NCBI GenBank assembly: GCA_015654825.1
Contig: JAATGE010000622.1
Coordinates: forward strand, 1-6,907
Direction of reading: 5' to 3'
Source of the DNA: Rhodospirillales bacterium
Lineage (GTDB): Bacteria > Pseudomonadota > Alphaproteobacteria > Acetobacterales > Acetobacteraceae
DNA length: 6,907 nucleotides
Every line of letters starts with the position of its first letter. Position 1 is the stretch's first letter. Positions 6,895 to 6,907 of the stretch are shown piece by piece. The notes beneath the pieces were generated by a model, which had not been told where the DNA came from, made no database searches, and saw only the letters and a list, made by a program, of their open reading frames with translations. Position numbers and translations under genes: made by a program.

Positions 6895-6907
6895 GGAAGG
6901 CCAGGGC
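6892..6907. repeat. Start of a second copy of the intergenic hairpin repeat (cut by window end)
   Basis: TAGGGAAGGCCAGGGC at 6892-6907 is identical over all 16 bases to 721-736, the start of the element after the kinase gene. Its GGGAAGG beginning fits the left arm better than the reverse complement of the right arm, so both copies appear to lie in the same direction. The match includes the stop codon of each upstream gene. Only the first arm is visible, so whether a full element follows is unknown. Confidence 0.7.

Overview
The window is GC-rich DNA with strong G/C preference at third codon positions. It reads as part of a Gram-negative, probably alphaproteobacterial chromosome. The protein style and the GC-rich hairpin repeat between genes suggest Acetobacteraceae-like bacteria, but that is an impression that needs a database search. 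All supported genes are on the + strand.

Layout. Bases 1-723 hold the 3' part of a sensor histidine kinase gene; its beginning lies outside the window. Bases 724-1085 are a gene-free gap. The first ~210 bases of the gap are a compound inverted repeat made almost entirely of hairpins. The rest is a more AT-rich leader with a pair of direct repeats that may be a regulator site. Bases 1086-6894 hold three tightly coupled genes: an RND inner-membrane pump (1073 aa), a periplasmic adaptor (membrane fusion protein, 398 aa) and an outer-membrane factor lipoprotein of the NodT/OprM type (465 aa). The adaptor start overlaps the pump stop by four bases (ATGA), and the outer-membrane factor start overlaps the adaptor stop by four bases (GTGA). 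The last 16 bases, beginning at the outer-membrane factor stop codon, are identical to the 16 bases that begin at the kinase stop codon. A second copy of the hairpin repeat therefore seems to start at the window edge, so the pump operon would be flanked by repeat copies.

How it works together. The three products would form one envelope-spanning, proton-driven efflux pump. The pump takes substrate from the periplasm or inner membrane, the adaptor bridges the periplasm, and the outer-membrane factor is the exit duct. The kinase, with a response regulator presumably encoded upstream, is a plausible controller of the operon, but nothing here proves it. The substrate cannot be read from the sequence.

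The gene content is conventional. The points most worth checking are the repeat copies that each begin at a stop codon and flank the operon, the pump's missing transmembrane lysine, the Asp after the lipoprotein cysteine, and the direct-repeat pair upstream of the pump gene.
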